Positions 43,054 through 52,365 are shown, numbered from the stretch's first letter. The stretch is DNA of 64,000 nucleotides from Salinisphaera hydrothermalis (GCF_040361195.1 NZ_APNE01000021.1), one strand, 5' to 3'. Made by a program: numbers and translations. The notes: generated from the sequence alone by a model not told the origin.

Positions 43054-44160
43054 TCAGGCTCCCTCGTCTTGTCGGTCGGCGCCGGCTTCGGGCGAATGCA
43101 CCAGCTGTTCGTTCCGATCGAAGACGAACAGTTTGTCCGGATGAAAACCCAGCGAAAGACGCGCACCGAGATCGTGCTGATGCACGCCGGGCTGCACCGC
43201 TACCCAGGGCCGACCCTCGACCTGACAATGCACATAAGTATCCGAGCCACTGATTTCTGTAACGTCGACCGCCGTATCGATGCGCTGGCCGCCCTTATCG
43301 GCGTCAGAATTAACCGTCAAATGCGGCGGACGAACGCCGAACAGATACGACCCATCCGACAGACTGGACAACGCCGCAGGCCGCGCGGTACGGAGGCTGT
43401 CGCCCACCCGCAATTCGTCGCCGCGGATTTCGCCATCGATGATGTTCATCGGCGGATCACTGAATACGCTCGCGACGTGGGTCGTGGCCGGCGCCGAGTA
43501 AACGTTCGCCGCGTAGTCGTACTGCAGCAGATTGCCTTCTTCGAGCACCGCGGTACGGCCGCCGAATGCCAGCGCTTCCCACGGATCGGTGGTGGCATAG
43601 ACGACGATGGAACGCCGCCCCTCGAGCGCCTTCGGCAACTCTTCGCGCAAGGTCTCGCGCAGCTTGTAATCGAGGTTCACGAGCGGCTCGTCCAGCAGCA
43701 CCAGTTCGGCATCGCGAACCAGCGCGCGTGCCATGGCCGTACGCTGCTGCTGGCCGCCGGACAGTTCCGCCGGCAAACGGTCGAGCATGGCGTCGATATG
43801 CAGGCGTTCGGCTTCGGCGCGCACGCGACGATCGATCTCCGAGCTCGAAACGCCAGCGATGCGCAGGGGCGATGCGATATTCTCGTAGACCGTCAGCGAC
43901 GGGTAGTTGATGAACTGCTGATAGACCATCGCGACATTGCGCTTTCGCACTGAAAGCCCGGTGACATCGCGACCATCGACGAGAATGCGCCCGGACGAGG
44001 GTTTGTCCAGACCGGCCATCAAACGCATGAGCGACGTCTTGCCCGACAGCGTCAGGCCGAGCAAAAGCGACAGCGAACCGCTTTCCAGCTCGAGATCCAT
44101 CGGCGCGATGTGAGTCTCCCCACCTACGACCTTGGACACATTGTCGAGCACTAGCGACAT
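43054..44160 (-). CDS. glpS: glycerol ABC transporter ATP-binding protein
   Basis: 368 residues. Walker A is variant (GLTLSGKTS), the signature ELSGGQQQR is normal, Walker B is LVLLDEPL, and the H-loop histidine is replaced (ATTDPWEAL). The combination with GlpT suggests a heterodimer with one canonical and one degenerate nucleotide site. I choose ATG 44160, preceded by GGAGGAGG; a GTG six bases upstream is also possible. First gene of the transporter operon. Confidence 0.93.
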   Translation of the reverse strand: MSLVLDNVSKVVGGETHIAPMDLELESGSLSLLLGLTLSGKTSLMRLMAGLDKPSSGRILVDGRDVTGLSVRKRNVAMVYQQFINYPSLTVYENIASPLRIAGVSSSEIDRRVRAEAERLHIDAMLDRLPAELSGGQQQRTAMARALVRDAELVLLDEPLVNLDYKLRETLREELPKALEGRRSIVVYATTDPWEALAFGGRTAVLEEGNLLQYDYAANVYSAPATTHVASVFSDPPMNIIDGEIRGDELRVGDSLRTARPAALSSLSDGSYLFGVRPPHLTVNSDADKGGQRIDTAVDVTEISGSDTYVHCQVEGRPWVAVQPGVHQHDLGARLSLGFHPDKLFVFDRNEQLVHSPEAGADRQDEGA

Positions 44161-44294
44161 AGCCACCCTCCTCCGAAATACCGCCGGTGGGTACCAGCGG
44201 CTGCCTCATGCATTTGCATCAAGTGATGCCCCGGTTGCTTCGTGAATCACGCACGCGCTGCCCACAGGCCACGCGTTACTTAATTCGAGCTTAG

Positions 44295-44310
44295 TGTTCG
44301 GAACCGAACA
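44295..44310. promoter_or_regulatory. GlpR-type operator upstream of glpS
   Basis: TGTTCGGAACCGAACA: 7-bp inverted arms around AA, matching the E. coli GlpR operator (TGTTCG-N4-CGAACA). It sits about 135 bases upstream of the glpS ATG, in the glpR-glpS gap. A weak -35 (TTGTTG) and -10 (TAAGCT) flank it on the minus strand, so GlpR bound here would block that promoter. Confidence 0.8.
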
Positions 44311-44373
44311 TCAACAACTAGTCAAAAGTCGTAGGCTCGCCGGATAAGCCGGCCATAACGGTTTCCGTGCCGC

Positions 44374-45171
44374 CTATTCGGCGACATGGACCGACACCCG
44401 CGCCTCGGCCAGGAGGTCGGCGAGCGGCTTGGGCGGCGGCACATCGGTGTACAGCGCATCGATACAATCCACGATGTTGCCCGCCCGAACCAGCGCATGG
44501 CGGTTGTACTTGGTTTGATCGGCCAGCAGGAAGACGCGCCGCGCGTTGGCGATGATCACGCGCAACAACCGAACCTCGCGGTAATCGAAATCGAACAATG
44601 TCCCGTCCGACTCGATGCCGGAGATGCTCATCAATGCATAGTCGACCTTGAAGTTGTTGAAAAAATCGAGGGTCATTTCGCCGGTGACGCCCGCATCGAT
44701 GGAACGCACCGTCCCGCCGGCCACCATCACTTCGGCATCGGTCGAAGACGAGAGCATGCCGGCGATCTGGAGGTTGTTGGTGATCACGCGCAACCCCTTG
44801 TGGTCAACCAATGCCCGCGCGGCTTCCTTGGTCGTGGTGCCCAGCGTGAGAAACAGCGAGGCATGGTCCGGAATTTCGCGCGCCACCAATTCCGCGATCT
44901 TGCGTTTACCCTCGAGGTTGAGCACCTGGCGCGCCTCGTAGGCAATGTTCTCGACCGTCGATGGCAAGCCCGCCCCGCCGTGATAACGCCGTAATAACCC
45001 CGCCTTGCACAGCGCGTTCACATCGCGTCGCGCGGTTTGCTGCGTGATATCGAAACTGCGAGCCAGCGCCTCGATGGCAACAAATCCTTGCTGCTCGACC
45101 AGATTAACGATCTCGCGCTGGCGCGGTGTCGGCATCTCCTCGTCCGACGCGGGGCGGCTAGGCGGTTTCAC
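44374..45171 (-). CDS. glpR: DeoR/GlpR-family transcriptional repressor
   Basis: A 265-residue DeoR-type regulator with an N-terminal winged helix (RQREIVNLVEQQGFVAIEALARSFDITQQTARRDVNALCKAGLLRRYHGGA) and a phosphosugar-binding C-domain (LTLGTTTKEAARAL; GVTGEMTLDFF; RVFLLADQTKYNR). It represses glycerol genes and responds to glycerol-3-phosphate in known GlpR. I start at GTG 45171, with AAGGAG nine bases upstream. The ATG at 45135 has its GAGGAG directly against it, a poor spacing. It lies between glpD (divergent) and glpS. Confidence 0.93.
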   Translation of the reverse strand: MKPPSRPASDEEMPTPRQREIVNLVEQQGFVAIEALARSFDITQQTARRDVNALCKAGLLRRYHGGAGLPSTVENIAYEARQVLNLEGKRKIAELVAREIPDHASLFLTLGTTTKEAARALVDHKGLRVITNNLQIAGMLSSSTDAEVMVAGGTVRSIDAGVTGEMTLDFFNNFKVDYALMSISGIESDGTLFDFDYREVRLLRVIIANARRVFLLADQTKYNRHALVRAGNIVDCIDALYTDVPPPKPLADLLAEARVSVHVAE

Positions 45172-45391
45172 TCGATTGCTCTCCTTTCGGATCCACGCGG
45201 GGCGACTCGTAACGACGCAGCCGGGCGTTCGAACTCGCGCCCTCGCCCGTATCGCCGGTTTCATGGCGCCGACGAGCTAGAAATCCGCCGACGGCCACCC
45301 GCCCGGCCCAAGCCCGGACGCGGTTTTGACTGCAATTTGCATATTAGCCGTCTATCGCTGAGCGCCGGCTACAACTTTTGTTGTATTTTTG

Positions 45392-45407
45392 TTTTCGGTT
45401 TCGAACA
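45392..45407. promoter_or_regulatory. GlpR-type operator upstream of glpD
   Basis: TTTTCGGTTTCGAACA matches TGTTCG-N4-CGAACA with one mismatch in the left arm and a perfect right arm. It lies 36 bases before the glpD start, in an AT-rich promoter stretch. A further right half-site (CGAACA) occurs at 45422-45427, suggesting tandem GlpR binding up to the ribosome site. Confidence 0.7.
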
Positions 45408-45442
45408 CTAGAGTTTTAATCCGAACATAAGGTGATCCCGAT

Positions 45443-46939
45443 ATGAGCTCTCCGCAGACGTATGATTTGATTGTGGTCGGTGGCGGCATCAATGGCGCCG
45501 GCATCGCCCGCGACGCCGCGGGCCGAGGGTTGTCGGTTCTGCTGTGCGAAGCGGACGATCTGGCGAGCCATACCTCCTCGGCTTCGACCAAGCTCATCCA
45601 CGGCGGGCTGCGTTATCTCGAGCAGTACGAGTTCAAGCTTGTCGCCAAGGCCCTGTCCGAGCGGGAGGTCCTGCTCAAAGCGGCACCGCACATCATCTGG
45701 CCGATGCGCTTCATTCTTCCGCACCAGAAGCATCTGCGCCCGGCCTGGATGATTCGCACCGGACTGTTTCTTTACGATCATCTCGGCGGCCGCCAGACCC
45801 TGGCAGGGTCGCACGGGGTGAAATTCCAGGATCATCCGTCCGGTGCGCCGCTCAAACCGGAATTCAGCAAGGGCTTCGTCTACTCGGACGCCTGGGTTCA
45901 GGACGCACGCCTGGTAGTCCTCAATTGCATGGATGCGGCCAACCGCGGCGCAACGATCCTGACGCGCACGCGCTGCGAATCGGCCCGGCGTAACGCCGAT
46001 GGTTGGGAGGTGACCCTCAAAACCACCGACGGCGAGACCATCTCGGCGAAAGCACGCGGGCTGGCCAACGCCGCTGGCCCCTGGGCCGTACGTTTTCTCG
46101 ACGACGTCGCGACGATGGACCATCGTTACGCGCTGCGGCTGATCAAGGGCAGCCACATCGTGGTGCCGAAACTGTTCGACCACGAATATGCCTATATCTT
46201 CCAGCAGCCCGACGGGCGCATCGTGTTTGCCATCCCGTACGAACAGGATTTCACCCTCATCGGCACCACCGATGTCGAACACGAGGGCGCCCCCGGCAAG
46301 GTCGCTATCGAAGAAGACGAGATCGCCTATCTGTGTGAATCGGCGAACCGCTATTTCGAACAGTCGATCGGGCCGGACGATGTGGTCTGGAGCTACTCTG
46401 GTGTGCGCCCGCTGCTCGACGACCAGGAAGACAACGCGAGCGAAATCACGCGCGATTACCGTATCCAGCTCGATACCGACGGCGCGCCGCTACTCAATGT
46501 CTTCGGTGGCAAGCTGACCACCTTCCGCCGGCTGGCCGAAGACGCGGTCGATCAGATCGCGCCGGAGCTCGGTAATCGCGAGAAGGCATGGACCGGGTCC
46601 GGTCATCCGCTGCCCGGCGGCGAGGAAACCAAGCCGCAACACCTGTTCGAATCCCTCCAGGCCAGTCACCCGTTTATTCCGCTGGGCATGGCCAACCGCA
46701 TGGTCTTCAACTATGGCACCCGCGTGCGCGATATCGTCGCCGACGCCAAGAGCCTGGATGATTTGGGCGAACATTTCGGCGCCGATCTCTACGCGGCGGA
46801 AGTGGACTATCTGTGCGAACACGAATGGGCGCGTACCGCCGAGGACGTCGTCTGGCGCCGCTCCAAGCTCGGCCTGCGGATGACCGCCGATGAGATCGAG
46901 CACCTCGACGCCTATCTCCGCGAACGCGCCTACGCCTGA
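45443..46939 (+). CDS. glpD: aerobic glycerol-3-phosphate dehydrogenase
   Basis: A membrane-associated FAD enzyme oxidising sn-glycerol-3-phosphate to DHAP and passing electrons to quinone. 498 residues (E. coli 501). FAD motif VVGGGINGAGIARDAAGRG near residue 12, followed by KLIHGGLRYLEQYEFKLV; GTTDVEH and SGVRPLLDD downstream are family-typical. It diverges from glpR, with a GlpR-type operator just upstream. Its ribosome site is AAGGTG. Confidence 0.95.
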   Translation: MSSPQTYDLIVVGGGINGAGIARDAAGRGLSVLLCEADDLASHTSSASTKLIHGGLRYLEQYEFKLVAKALSEREVLLKAAPHIIWPMRFILPHQKHLRPAWMIRTGLFLYDHLGGRQTLAGSHGVKFQDHPSGAPLKPEFSKGFVYSDAWVQDARLVVLNCMDAANRGATILTRTRCESARRNADGWEVTLKTTDGETISAKARGLANAAGPWAVRFLDDVATMDHRYALRLIKGSHIVVPKLFDHEYAYIFQQPDGRIVFAIPYEQDFTLIGTTDVEHEGAPGKVAIEEDEIAYLCESANRYFEQSIGPDDVVWSYSGVRPLLDDQEDNASEITRDYRIQLDTDGAPLLNVFGGKLTTFRRLAEDAVDQIAPELGNREKAWTGSGHPLPGGEETKPQHLFESLQASHPFIPLGMANRMVFNYGTRVRDIVADAKSLDDLGEHFGADLYAAEVDYLCEHEWARTAEDVVWRRSKLGLRMTADEIEHLDAYLRERAYA

Positions 46940-47278
46940 ATGCGGTCGCGGCGCCCTCCGCGCATGTGTTCAAGCCCGTCCCGTCGTCCGGAGAAAGCCT
47001 GTTGTCACGTCCGTCTATTGTCGTGCCGAGTGCCGAAGCCTTTCTAGTGGTGCATAGAGCCGCCGTTGGCGCGCTCGTCATTCCGGCGTGGCCTCCAACG
47101 TGCGTGACGGGCGCACTCCTTGCCGGGCTTCAAACCGGCGGGCCTGACGCTTTTGACCGACAACGACGCGGCATTGCGCGAACGCTCCATGCACTTGCGT
47201 GCCCCGCAGGGCGCCGCGGGGCATGCGGCCGATTGCTATGGTCCCAGTTTTACAGTTACAGCGCGCAAGGAGCATCCC
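46940..47278. other. gene-free interval between glpD and the PEGA lipoprotein
   Basis: About 340 bases with no hairpin-T-run and no GlpR palindrome that I could find. The promoter of the lipoprotein gene may be in the second half. Confidence 0.4.
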
Positions 47279-47725
47279 ATGTCGTTCGAGTCCCATGTTG
47301 TCGCGCAGCTCGCCGTTCTGGCCGCCTTGGCGGTTCTATCCGGTTGCGCGACGATCACCCACGGGACGCATCAAAACGTATCGGTCACCAGCACGCCGGC
47401 GAAGGCCACCATCTACGTCAACGGCAAGCGAAAGGGTACGACGCCGACAAAGATCGCGATCAGCCGACACGGTCATCAGACTCTCCAGCTGACGCACGCC
47501 GGCTACGCCCCTTACGTGGTTCACTTCACTCACCACACGTCCAGGGTCACCGCCGGCAATGTGCTCGTAGGTGGGCTGATCGGTGTCGCTGTCGACGCCA
47601 AGGATGGCGCCAGCGGCTACAACACCCCCAAGAAGATCAACGCTCAGATGGTTCCACTCGCGTCGGCTCAAAACCCGGCACCCGCCACGAATACCGCGAC
47701 CTCTGCCGCACAAAGCCATTCCTGA
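47279..47725 (+). CDS. small PEGA-domain lipoprotein
   Basis: 148 residues: a lipoprotein signal with lipobox LSGC (cysteine near 23), then a single PEGA beta-sandwich (VTSTPAKATIYVNGKRKGTTPTKIAI) and a short C-terminal Ala/Thr/Pro-rich tail. PEGA domains are found at the cell envelope, often with sugar- or peptidoglycan-related genes. Its ATG follows AAGGAG. It sits between glpD and glpK on the same strand; whether it is part of a glycerol operon is uncertain, given the 177-base gap to glpK. Confidence 0.75.
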   Translation: MSFESHVVAQLAVLAALAVLSGCATITHGTHQNVSVTSTPAKATIYVNGKRKGTTPTKIAISRHGHQTLQLTHAGYAPYVVHFTHHTSRVTAGNVLVGGLIGVAVDAKDGASGYNTPKKINAQMVPLASAQNPAPATNTATSAAQSHS

Positions 47726-47902
47726 ATCCACAATTGCAACGGGACGCGGCGATCGCACCGAGTTATCGTGAGCCCGGCGTATACCGGCAGAGGCGTTCGT
47801 TCATGCCGAGGGTCCAGCCTGGGGGCGGCCGGCCTGATACCAGCGATGCCGTTGCGCGCGACTGAGTCCAAGCAAGCGCCGCGCGCTTCAAAGGAGAGAG
47901 AT

Positions 47903-49405
47903 ATGGACAAGAAATACATCCTCGCCATCGATCAGGGTACGACCAGCTCGCGTTCGATGCTGTTCGACCGCCAGGGCCGGATCGCGGGCATCGCGCAGCG
48001 CGAATTCGAACAGATTTTCCCGCGCCCGGGCTGGGTCGAGCACAATCCGCGCGACATCATGACCAGCGTGCTCACCACGCTGACCGAGCTGATCAACAAT
48101 ACCCAGGTCGACGTTTCCGAGATTGCCGGCATTGGCATCACCAATCAGCGCGAGACCACCGTCGTCTGGGACAAGAAGAGCGGGCAACCCGTCTACAACG
48201 CCATCGTCTGGCAATCGCGTCATTCCGCCGAAATCTGCGACGAGCTGCGCGAAGCCGGCCACGCCGAGATGATTCGCGACAAGACCGGCCTGGTGATCGA
48301 CGCCTATTTTTCGGGCACGAAGCTAAAGTGGATCTTCGACAACGTCGACGGCGCCAAGGAAAAAGCCGACAACGGCGAGCTGCTGTTCGGCACTATCGAC
48401 TCCTGGCTGGTCTGGAACCTCACCGGCGGCGAAGTCCATGTCACCGACGTGACCAATGCCTCGCGCACGATGATGTTCAATATCCGGGACCGCCAGTGGG
48501 ATCCGGAACTGCTCGAGCTGTTCGGCGTGCCGGAATCCATGCTGCCGGAGGTTAAATCATCGAGCGAAGTCTATGGCCACGTGCTGCCGAAATACTTTTT
48601 CGGCAACAAATTGCCGATCGCGGGCATGGCCGGCGACCAACAGGCCGCGCTGTTTGGCCAGGCCTGCTTCGAGCCCGGCATGGCCAAGAACACGTACGGC
48701 ACCGGCTGCTTCACCCTGATGAACACCGGCACCGAAGCCACCGCCTCGGAAAACGGCCTGCTGACCACCATCGGCTGGGAGATCGACGGCACCATCGAGT
48801 ACGCGCTCGAAGGCAGCGTTTTCGTCGCCGGCTCGGTGATTCAGTGGCTGCGTGATGGCCTGCGCATGCTGGGCAAGGCCTCCGACTCGGAAGCCTACGC
48901 CGAGCGCGCCGGCGACAACGACGGCGTGTACATGGTGCCCGCGTTCACCGGCCTGGGCGCACCCTACTGGGATAGTAATGTCCGCGGCGCGATGTTCGGG
49001 CTGTCGCGTGGCACGACCAAGGAACATTTCATCCGTGCGGCGGTGGAATCGATCGCCTATCAGAGTGCCGACGTGCTGCGCGCCATGCAGGCCGATGCCG
49101 ATCTGGAGCTGGCCGAGCTGCGTACCGACGGCGGCGCCATCGCCAACGATTTCCTGGCGCAGTTCCAGGCCAATATCCTCGGCGTGGATGTGCTTCGAAG
49201 CGAAGTGAGCGAGACCACGGCACTCGGTGCGGCCTATCTTGCCGGGCTAGCCGTCGGATTCTGGGATTCGCGCGAGCAGATCGCCGAGCAATGGGCGGTC
49301 GAAACTCGTTTCAAGCCGGACATGTCGAGCGAAAAACGCGAAGACCTCATCGCCGGCTGGAAACGTGCAGTCCAGGCCACCATGGGCTTCCGCGTCGACT
49401 CCTGA
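47903..49405 (+). CDS. glpK: glycerol kinase
   Basis: Phosphorylates imported glycerol to glycerol-3-phosphate, the inducer that releases GlpR. 500 residues (E. coli 502). FGGY kinase motifs: YILAIDQGTTSSRS phosphate-1, FGTIDSWLVWNLTGG, NTYGTGCFTLMNTG, and the adenosine motif TDGGAIANDFLAQFQ. The ATG at 47903 has AAGGAGAGAG. I saw no GlpR palindrome immediately upstream, unlike glpD and glpS. Confidence 0.97.
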   Translation: MDKKYILAIDQGTTSSRSMLFDRQGRIAGIAQREFEQIFPRPGWVEHNPRDIMTSVLTTLTELINNTQVDVSEIAGIGITNQRETTVVWDKKSGQPVYNAIVWQSRHSAEICDELREAGHAEMIRDKTGLVIDAYFSGTKLKWIFDNVDGAKEKADNGELLFGTIDSWLVWNLTGGEVHVTDVTNASRTMMFNIRDRQWDPELLELFGVPESMLPEVKSSSEVYGHVLPKYFFGNKLPIAGMAGDQQAALFGQACFEPGMAKNTYGTGCFTLMNTGTEATASENGLLTTIGWEIDGTIEYALEGSVFVAGSVIQWLRDGLRMLGKASDSEAYAERAGDNDGVYMVPAFTGLGAPYWDSNVRGAMFGLSRGTTKEHFIRAAVESIAYQSADVLRAMQADADLELAELRTDGGAIANDFLAQFQANILGVDVLRSEVSETTALGAAYLAGLAVGFWDSREQIAEQWAVETRFKPDMSSEKREDLIAGWKRAVQATMGFRVDS

Positions 49406-49476
49406 TCGCCGCCCGATGACCCACCTGCCGCCAAGCGTATTCAATTTGTCCGAACGCATCTCCTCCGATGCGCTTA

Positions 49477-49509
49477 CCTCGTCGAGGGAATCTCGACGAG
49501 GTTTTTTTG
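49477..49509 (+). terminator. rho-independent terminator of glpK
   Basis: An 11-bp perfect stem (ACCTCGTCGAG / CTCGACGAGGT), loop GGAAT, seven T's, 71 bases after the glpK stop. Confidence 0.93.
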
Positions 49510-49659
49510 CTGTCGGGCGTGACCTCGCCCAGCCAATGCCGTTCGGGCCGCGCCGTGGTCGGCCCCGTTCACGACCTCCATATGACATACGCTAATGTCT
49601 GGCTTGATCGCCGCGGACGCTTGAAGTCGGCGCCGCCGCGCTAACCGAGGGGCTTTTTT

Positions 49660-50325
49660 ATGATTACCCAGATCACTCGCCTGCTGGACGCGTCGCAGAC
49701 TAAAACGGCACGCGCATTCGTTGAAAAAGCCGAGTTCGTGGAAGGCAAGGCCACAAACCGCGGATCGAATATCAAGAACAACGAACAGATCAGCGAAAAC
49801 GATTCGGACCAATCCGAGATCGGCCGGATGGTGGTTCAGGCGCTGCTCAATAACGACGACGTGCTGAATACCGCCTTTCCCCGGGGCGTGCCCAGCCCGA
49901 CCTTCTCCCGCTATCAGCCCGGCATGTATTACGGGCTGCATATGGACGAAGCAATCATGAACACCAAGCCGAAACCGTTGCGCACGGATTTATCGGTGAC
50001 GGTGTTCCTGTCGTCGGGCAACGAATACGACGGCGGCGAACTCGAACTGTGGACCGGCACGGAACCGCAGCTTGTGAAACTCGATGCCGGCGACGCGGTG
50101 ATCTACCCCACCGGCCTCATTCATCAGGTGCGGCCGGTGACCCGCGGTACGCGCTACGCCGCCGTGACGTGGATACAGAGCCAGATCCCCGAACTCAAAC
50201 ACCGCCAGGTGCTATCGCATTATTATCAACTGGTCGCGCGTATGGGCCACAAGGCCGACGAAACCGATCGGTTACTGATGGAATCAGTGCGTACGGGGCT
50301 ATATCGGATGTGGATGGAACTCTGA
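49660..50325 (+). CDS. piuC: Fe(II)-dependent PKHD-type dioxygenase (PiuC/YbiX family)
   Basis: A 221-residue 2OG-Fe(II) oxygenase. Iron ligands His/Asp in YYGLHMDEAIMN (about 93-96) and distal His in PTGLIHQVRPVTRGTRYAAVTW with the Arg for 2-oxoglutarate. The YbiX/PiuC N-terminal region ITRLLDASQTKTARAFVEKAEFVEGKATNRG is typical. In other bacteria piuC is linked to TonB siderophore receptors and is Fur-regulated; here it has none adjacent and no Fur box was evident. It is a single gene after glpK. Confidence 0.88.
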   Translation: MITQITRLLDASQTKTARAFVEKAEFVEGKATNRGSNIKNNEQISENDSDQSEIGRMVVQALLNNDDVLNTAFPRGVPSPTFSRYQPGMYYGLHMDEAIMNTKPKPLRTDLSVTVFLSSGNEYDGGELELWTGTEPQLVKLDAGDAVIYPTGLIHQVRPVTRGTRYAAVTWIQSQIPELKHRQVLSHYYQLVARMGHKADETDRLLMESVRTGLYRMWMEL

Positions 50326-50585
50326 TCGCGACGCGCCCCGGTCGAGCGCACGCTGAACTGACGCAGCGTCGATCAACCGGCGCAGCGTGCCAGGGGCGTT
50401 CGGCCGAGCTGAATTCGTCCCGGCGGTGATTGCAGGGAGATCAGCCGGGCCTCGGTGATACCAGACGCACCCGCGTGTATCGCCCGGCGGGCGGGTTCGC
50501 TACCTGTTCGATACGAGACGGCGCCTCGGCCCGGCACACTGCGGATAACGCCCCGCCCCGGCTCATCAACCCGCGTGCCGCCGCC

Positions 50586-50624
50586 GGCGACACCTGTGGC
50601 ATCGGCGCTGCCACAGGTGTGGCA
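50586..50624. promoter_or_regulatory. putative activator binding sites upstream of the ALDH gene
   Basis: TGCCACAGGTGTGGCA at 50609-50624 is a palindrome with 7-bp arms around GG. A second, half-conserved site (GGCGACACCTGTGGCA) occupies 50586-50601. The 16-base string ACACCTGTGGCATCGG recurs at the FMO/ADH operon on the opposite strand (59715-59732 region), so both promoters probably bind the same activator. These sites lie about 77 bases upstream of the -24 element. Confidence 0.75.
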
Positions 50625-50699
50625 ATAAAGACGGCGCAATACGGTCGCACACGATCCCACGACGCTGCGTTGGCGCTGATTGATGGCACGACTTCCCAC

Positions 50700-50715
50700 T
50701 GGCGTAGAACTTGCG
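50700..50715 (+). promoter_or_regulatory. sigma-54 promoter of the aldehyde dehydrogenase
   Basis: TGGCGTAGAACTTGCG: TGGC and TTGC with GG and GC 12 bases apart, as for -24/-12 promoters (TGGCAC-N5-TTGC). It implies a 5' leader of about 80 bases before the ATG at 50807. Confidence 0.65.
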
Positions 50716-50806
50716 TTATTACATGGGGACCGACGTTCGAGCATAGGTTCGTCGTCCGCTCCGTCGCGAACGGGGCGCCATAACGTATATAACCGAGGAG
50801 AACACC

Positions 50807-52318
50807 ATGTGCGCAGTCGCTGCCCGCGAAGTCGAACTCGAATCCAGCGTCCGAGAGTTCATTGATACCCCCCGCAAGATGTTGATTGGCGGCCAGTGGG
50901 TCGCCGCCGAATCCGGCAAGACCTTCGAGGTCTACAACCCCGCCACCGATGACGTCATCGCCCAGGCCCAGTCGGCGGCCAAGGCCGACGTCGACAAGGC
51001 GGTGCGAGCCGCGCGTAAAGCGTTCGACGACGGGCCCTGGACGCAGATGTCGCCCGCCGAGCGCGGCCGCATCGTCTGGAAGATCGGCGACCTGATCATG
51101 GAACATCAGGAAGAACTGGCTCAGCTCGAAGCACTCGACAACGGCAAGCCGATTTCCATCGCCCGCGCGGCGGATGTCCCCTTGGCCGCCGAGCTGTTTC
51201 AGTACATGGCCGGCTGGGCGACCAAGCTCAACGGCGAGCAGATTGGCCTGACCGTGCCCTACGCGCCGGGCGCCGAATGGCATGCCTATACCCGCCGAGA
51301 GCCGGTCGGCGTCTGTGGCCAGATCATTCCCTGGAACTTCCCGCTGTTGATGGCCGCCTGGAAACTCGGCCCGGCCCTGGCCTGCGGTAACACGGTCGTC
51401 ATGAAACTCGCCGAGGAAACGCCGTTGTCGGGCCTGAAGCTCGCCGAGATCATGCAGGAAGCCGGCGTACCGGACGGCGTGGTCAACATGCTCACCGGCT
51501 TCGGCGAGGAAGCCGGCGCGCCGATCGCGGCACACCCGCACGTCGACAAGATCGCTTTCACCGGCTCGACCGAAGTCGGCCGGCTGATCGTCAATGCGGC
51601 CCAGGGCAACCTCAAGAAAGTGTCGCTGGAGCTGGGCGGCAAGTCGCCGAACATCATCCTGGAGGACGCCGATCTCGAGAAAGCCATCCCCGGCGCCGCC
51701 AACGCCATCTTCTTCAATCACGGCCAGTGCTGTGCCGCCGGCTCACGTCTGTTCGTACACGAGAAAGTCTACGATCAGGTCGTGGAAGGCGTGGCTGAAT
51801 ACGCGCGCAACATCAAGCTTGGCCCGGGCCTGGACCCGGAAACCCAGATGGGCCCGCTGGTGTCCCGAACCCAGCTCGAGCGCGTGACCGGCTATCTCGA
51901 AGCCGGCCGCAAACAGGGCGCCCGGGCCGCCGCAGGCGGCGAGCGTGGCGAAGGCGACGGTTATTTCGTCAAACCCACCGTCCTGGTCGACGTATCGGAC
52001 GACATGAGCGTTTATCAGGAAGAGATCTTCGGACCGGTCGTGGCCGCCACGAAGTTCAAGGATGTCGATGCCGATCTCATCAAGCGCGCCAACGACACCG
52101 TCTTCGGCCTCGCCTCCGGCGTCTGGACCCAGGACATCGGCAAGGCCCACAAGCTGGCGGCCAAGATCCGCGCCGGCACCGTATGGGTGAACTGCTACAA
52201 CATCTTCGATGCCGCCCTGCCCTTCGGCGGCTTCAAGCAGTCCGGCTGGGGCCGTGAAATGGGCGAGCAAGTGCTCAACAACTACACCGAGACCAAGGCG
52301 GTCGCGGTGTCGTTGTAA
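50807..52318 (+). CDS. NAD-dependent aldehyde dehydrogenase
   Basis: 503 residues, ALDH superfamily: VGVCGQIIPWNFPLLMAAWK, the Glu motif LELGGKSPNII, the catalytic cysteine in FFNHGQCCAAGSRLFVH, and PFGGFKQSGWGRE near the end. It resembles the acetaldehyde/phenylacetaldehyde-type group; substrate not determined. It has its own sigma-54 promoter and enhancer sites shared with the FMO/ADH operon, so it probably oxidises an aldehyde produced by that pathway. Strong ribosome site CGAGGAG; terminator 18 bases after the stop. Confidence 0.92.
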   Translation: MCAVAAREVELESSVREFIDTPRKMLIGGQWVAAESGKTFEVYNPATDDVIAQAQSAAKADVDKAVRAARKAFDDGPWTQMSPAERGRIVWKIGDLIMEHQEELAQLEALDNGKPISIARAADVPLAAELFQYMAGWATKLNGEQIGLTVPYAPGAEWHAYTRREPVGVCGQIIPWNFPLLMAAWKLGPALACGNTVVMKLAEETPLSGLKLAEIMQEAGVPDGVVNMLTGFGEEAGAPIAAHPHVDKIAFTGSTEVGRLIVNAAQGNLKKVSLELGGKSPNIILEDADLEKAIPGAANAIFFNHGQCCAAGSRLFVHEKVYDQVVEGVAEYARNIKLGPGLDPETQMGPLVSRTQLERVTGYLEAGRKQGARAAAGGERGEGDGYFVKPTVLVDVSDDMSVYQEEIFGPVVAATKFKDVDADLIKRANDTVFGLASGVWTQDIGKAHKLAAKIRAGTVWVNCYNIFDAALPFGGFKQSGWGREMGEQVLNNYTETKAVAVSL

Positions 52319-52335
52319 CCGACGCCCATAGATGC

Positions 52336-52365
52336 AAGCCGGCTCCACTCGGGGCCGGCTTTTTT
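52336..52365 (+). terminator. rho-independent terminator of the ALDH gene
   Basis: An 8-bp stem (AAGCCGGC / GCCGGCTT), 10-base loop, six T's. It overlaps the end of the convergent LysR gene by two bases. Confidence 0.9.

Larger units (their letters stand above)
50326..50806. other. regulatory interval before the aldehyde dehydrogenase
   Basis: About 480 bases holding paired enhancer-like palindromes (50586-50624) and a sigma-54 promoter (50700-50715). The first 250 bases contain no gene or terminator that I recognise. Confidence 0.55.

Noticed and set aside
49600..49660. Fur box upstream of the piuC-like gene
   Set aside because: No sequence near GATAATGATAATCATTATC was found.
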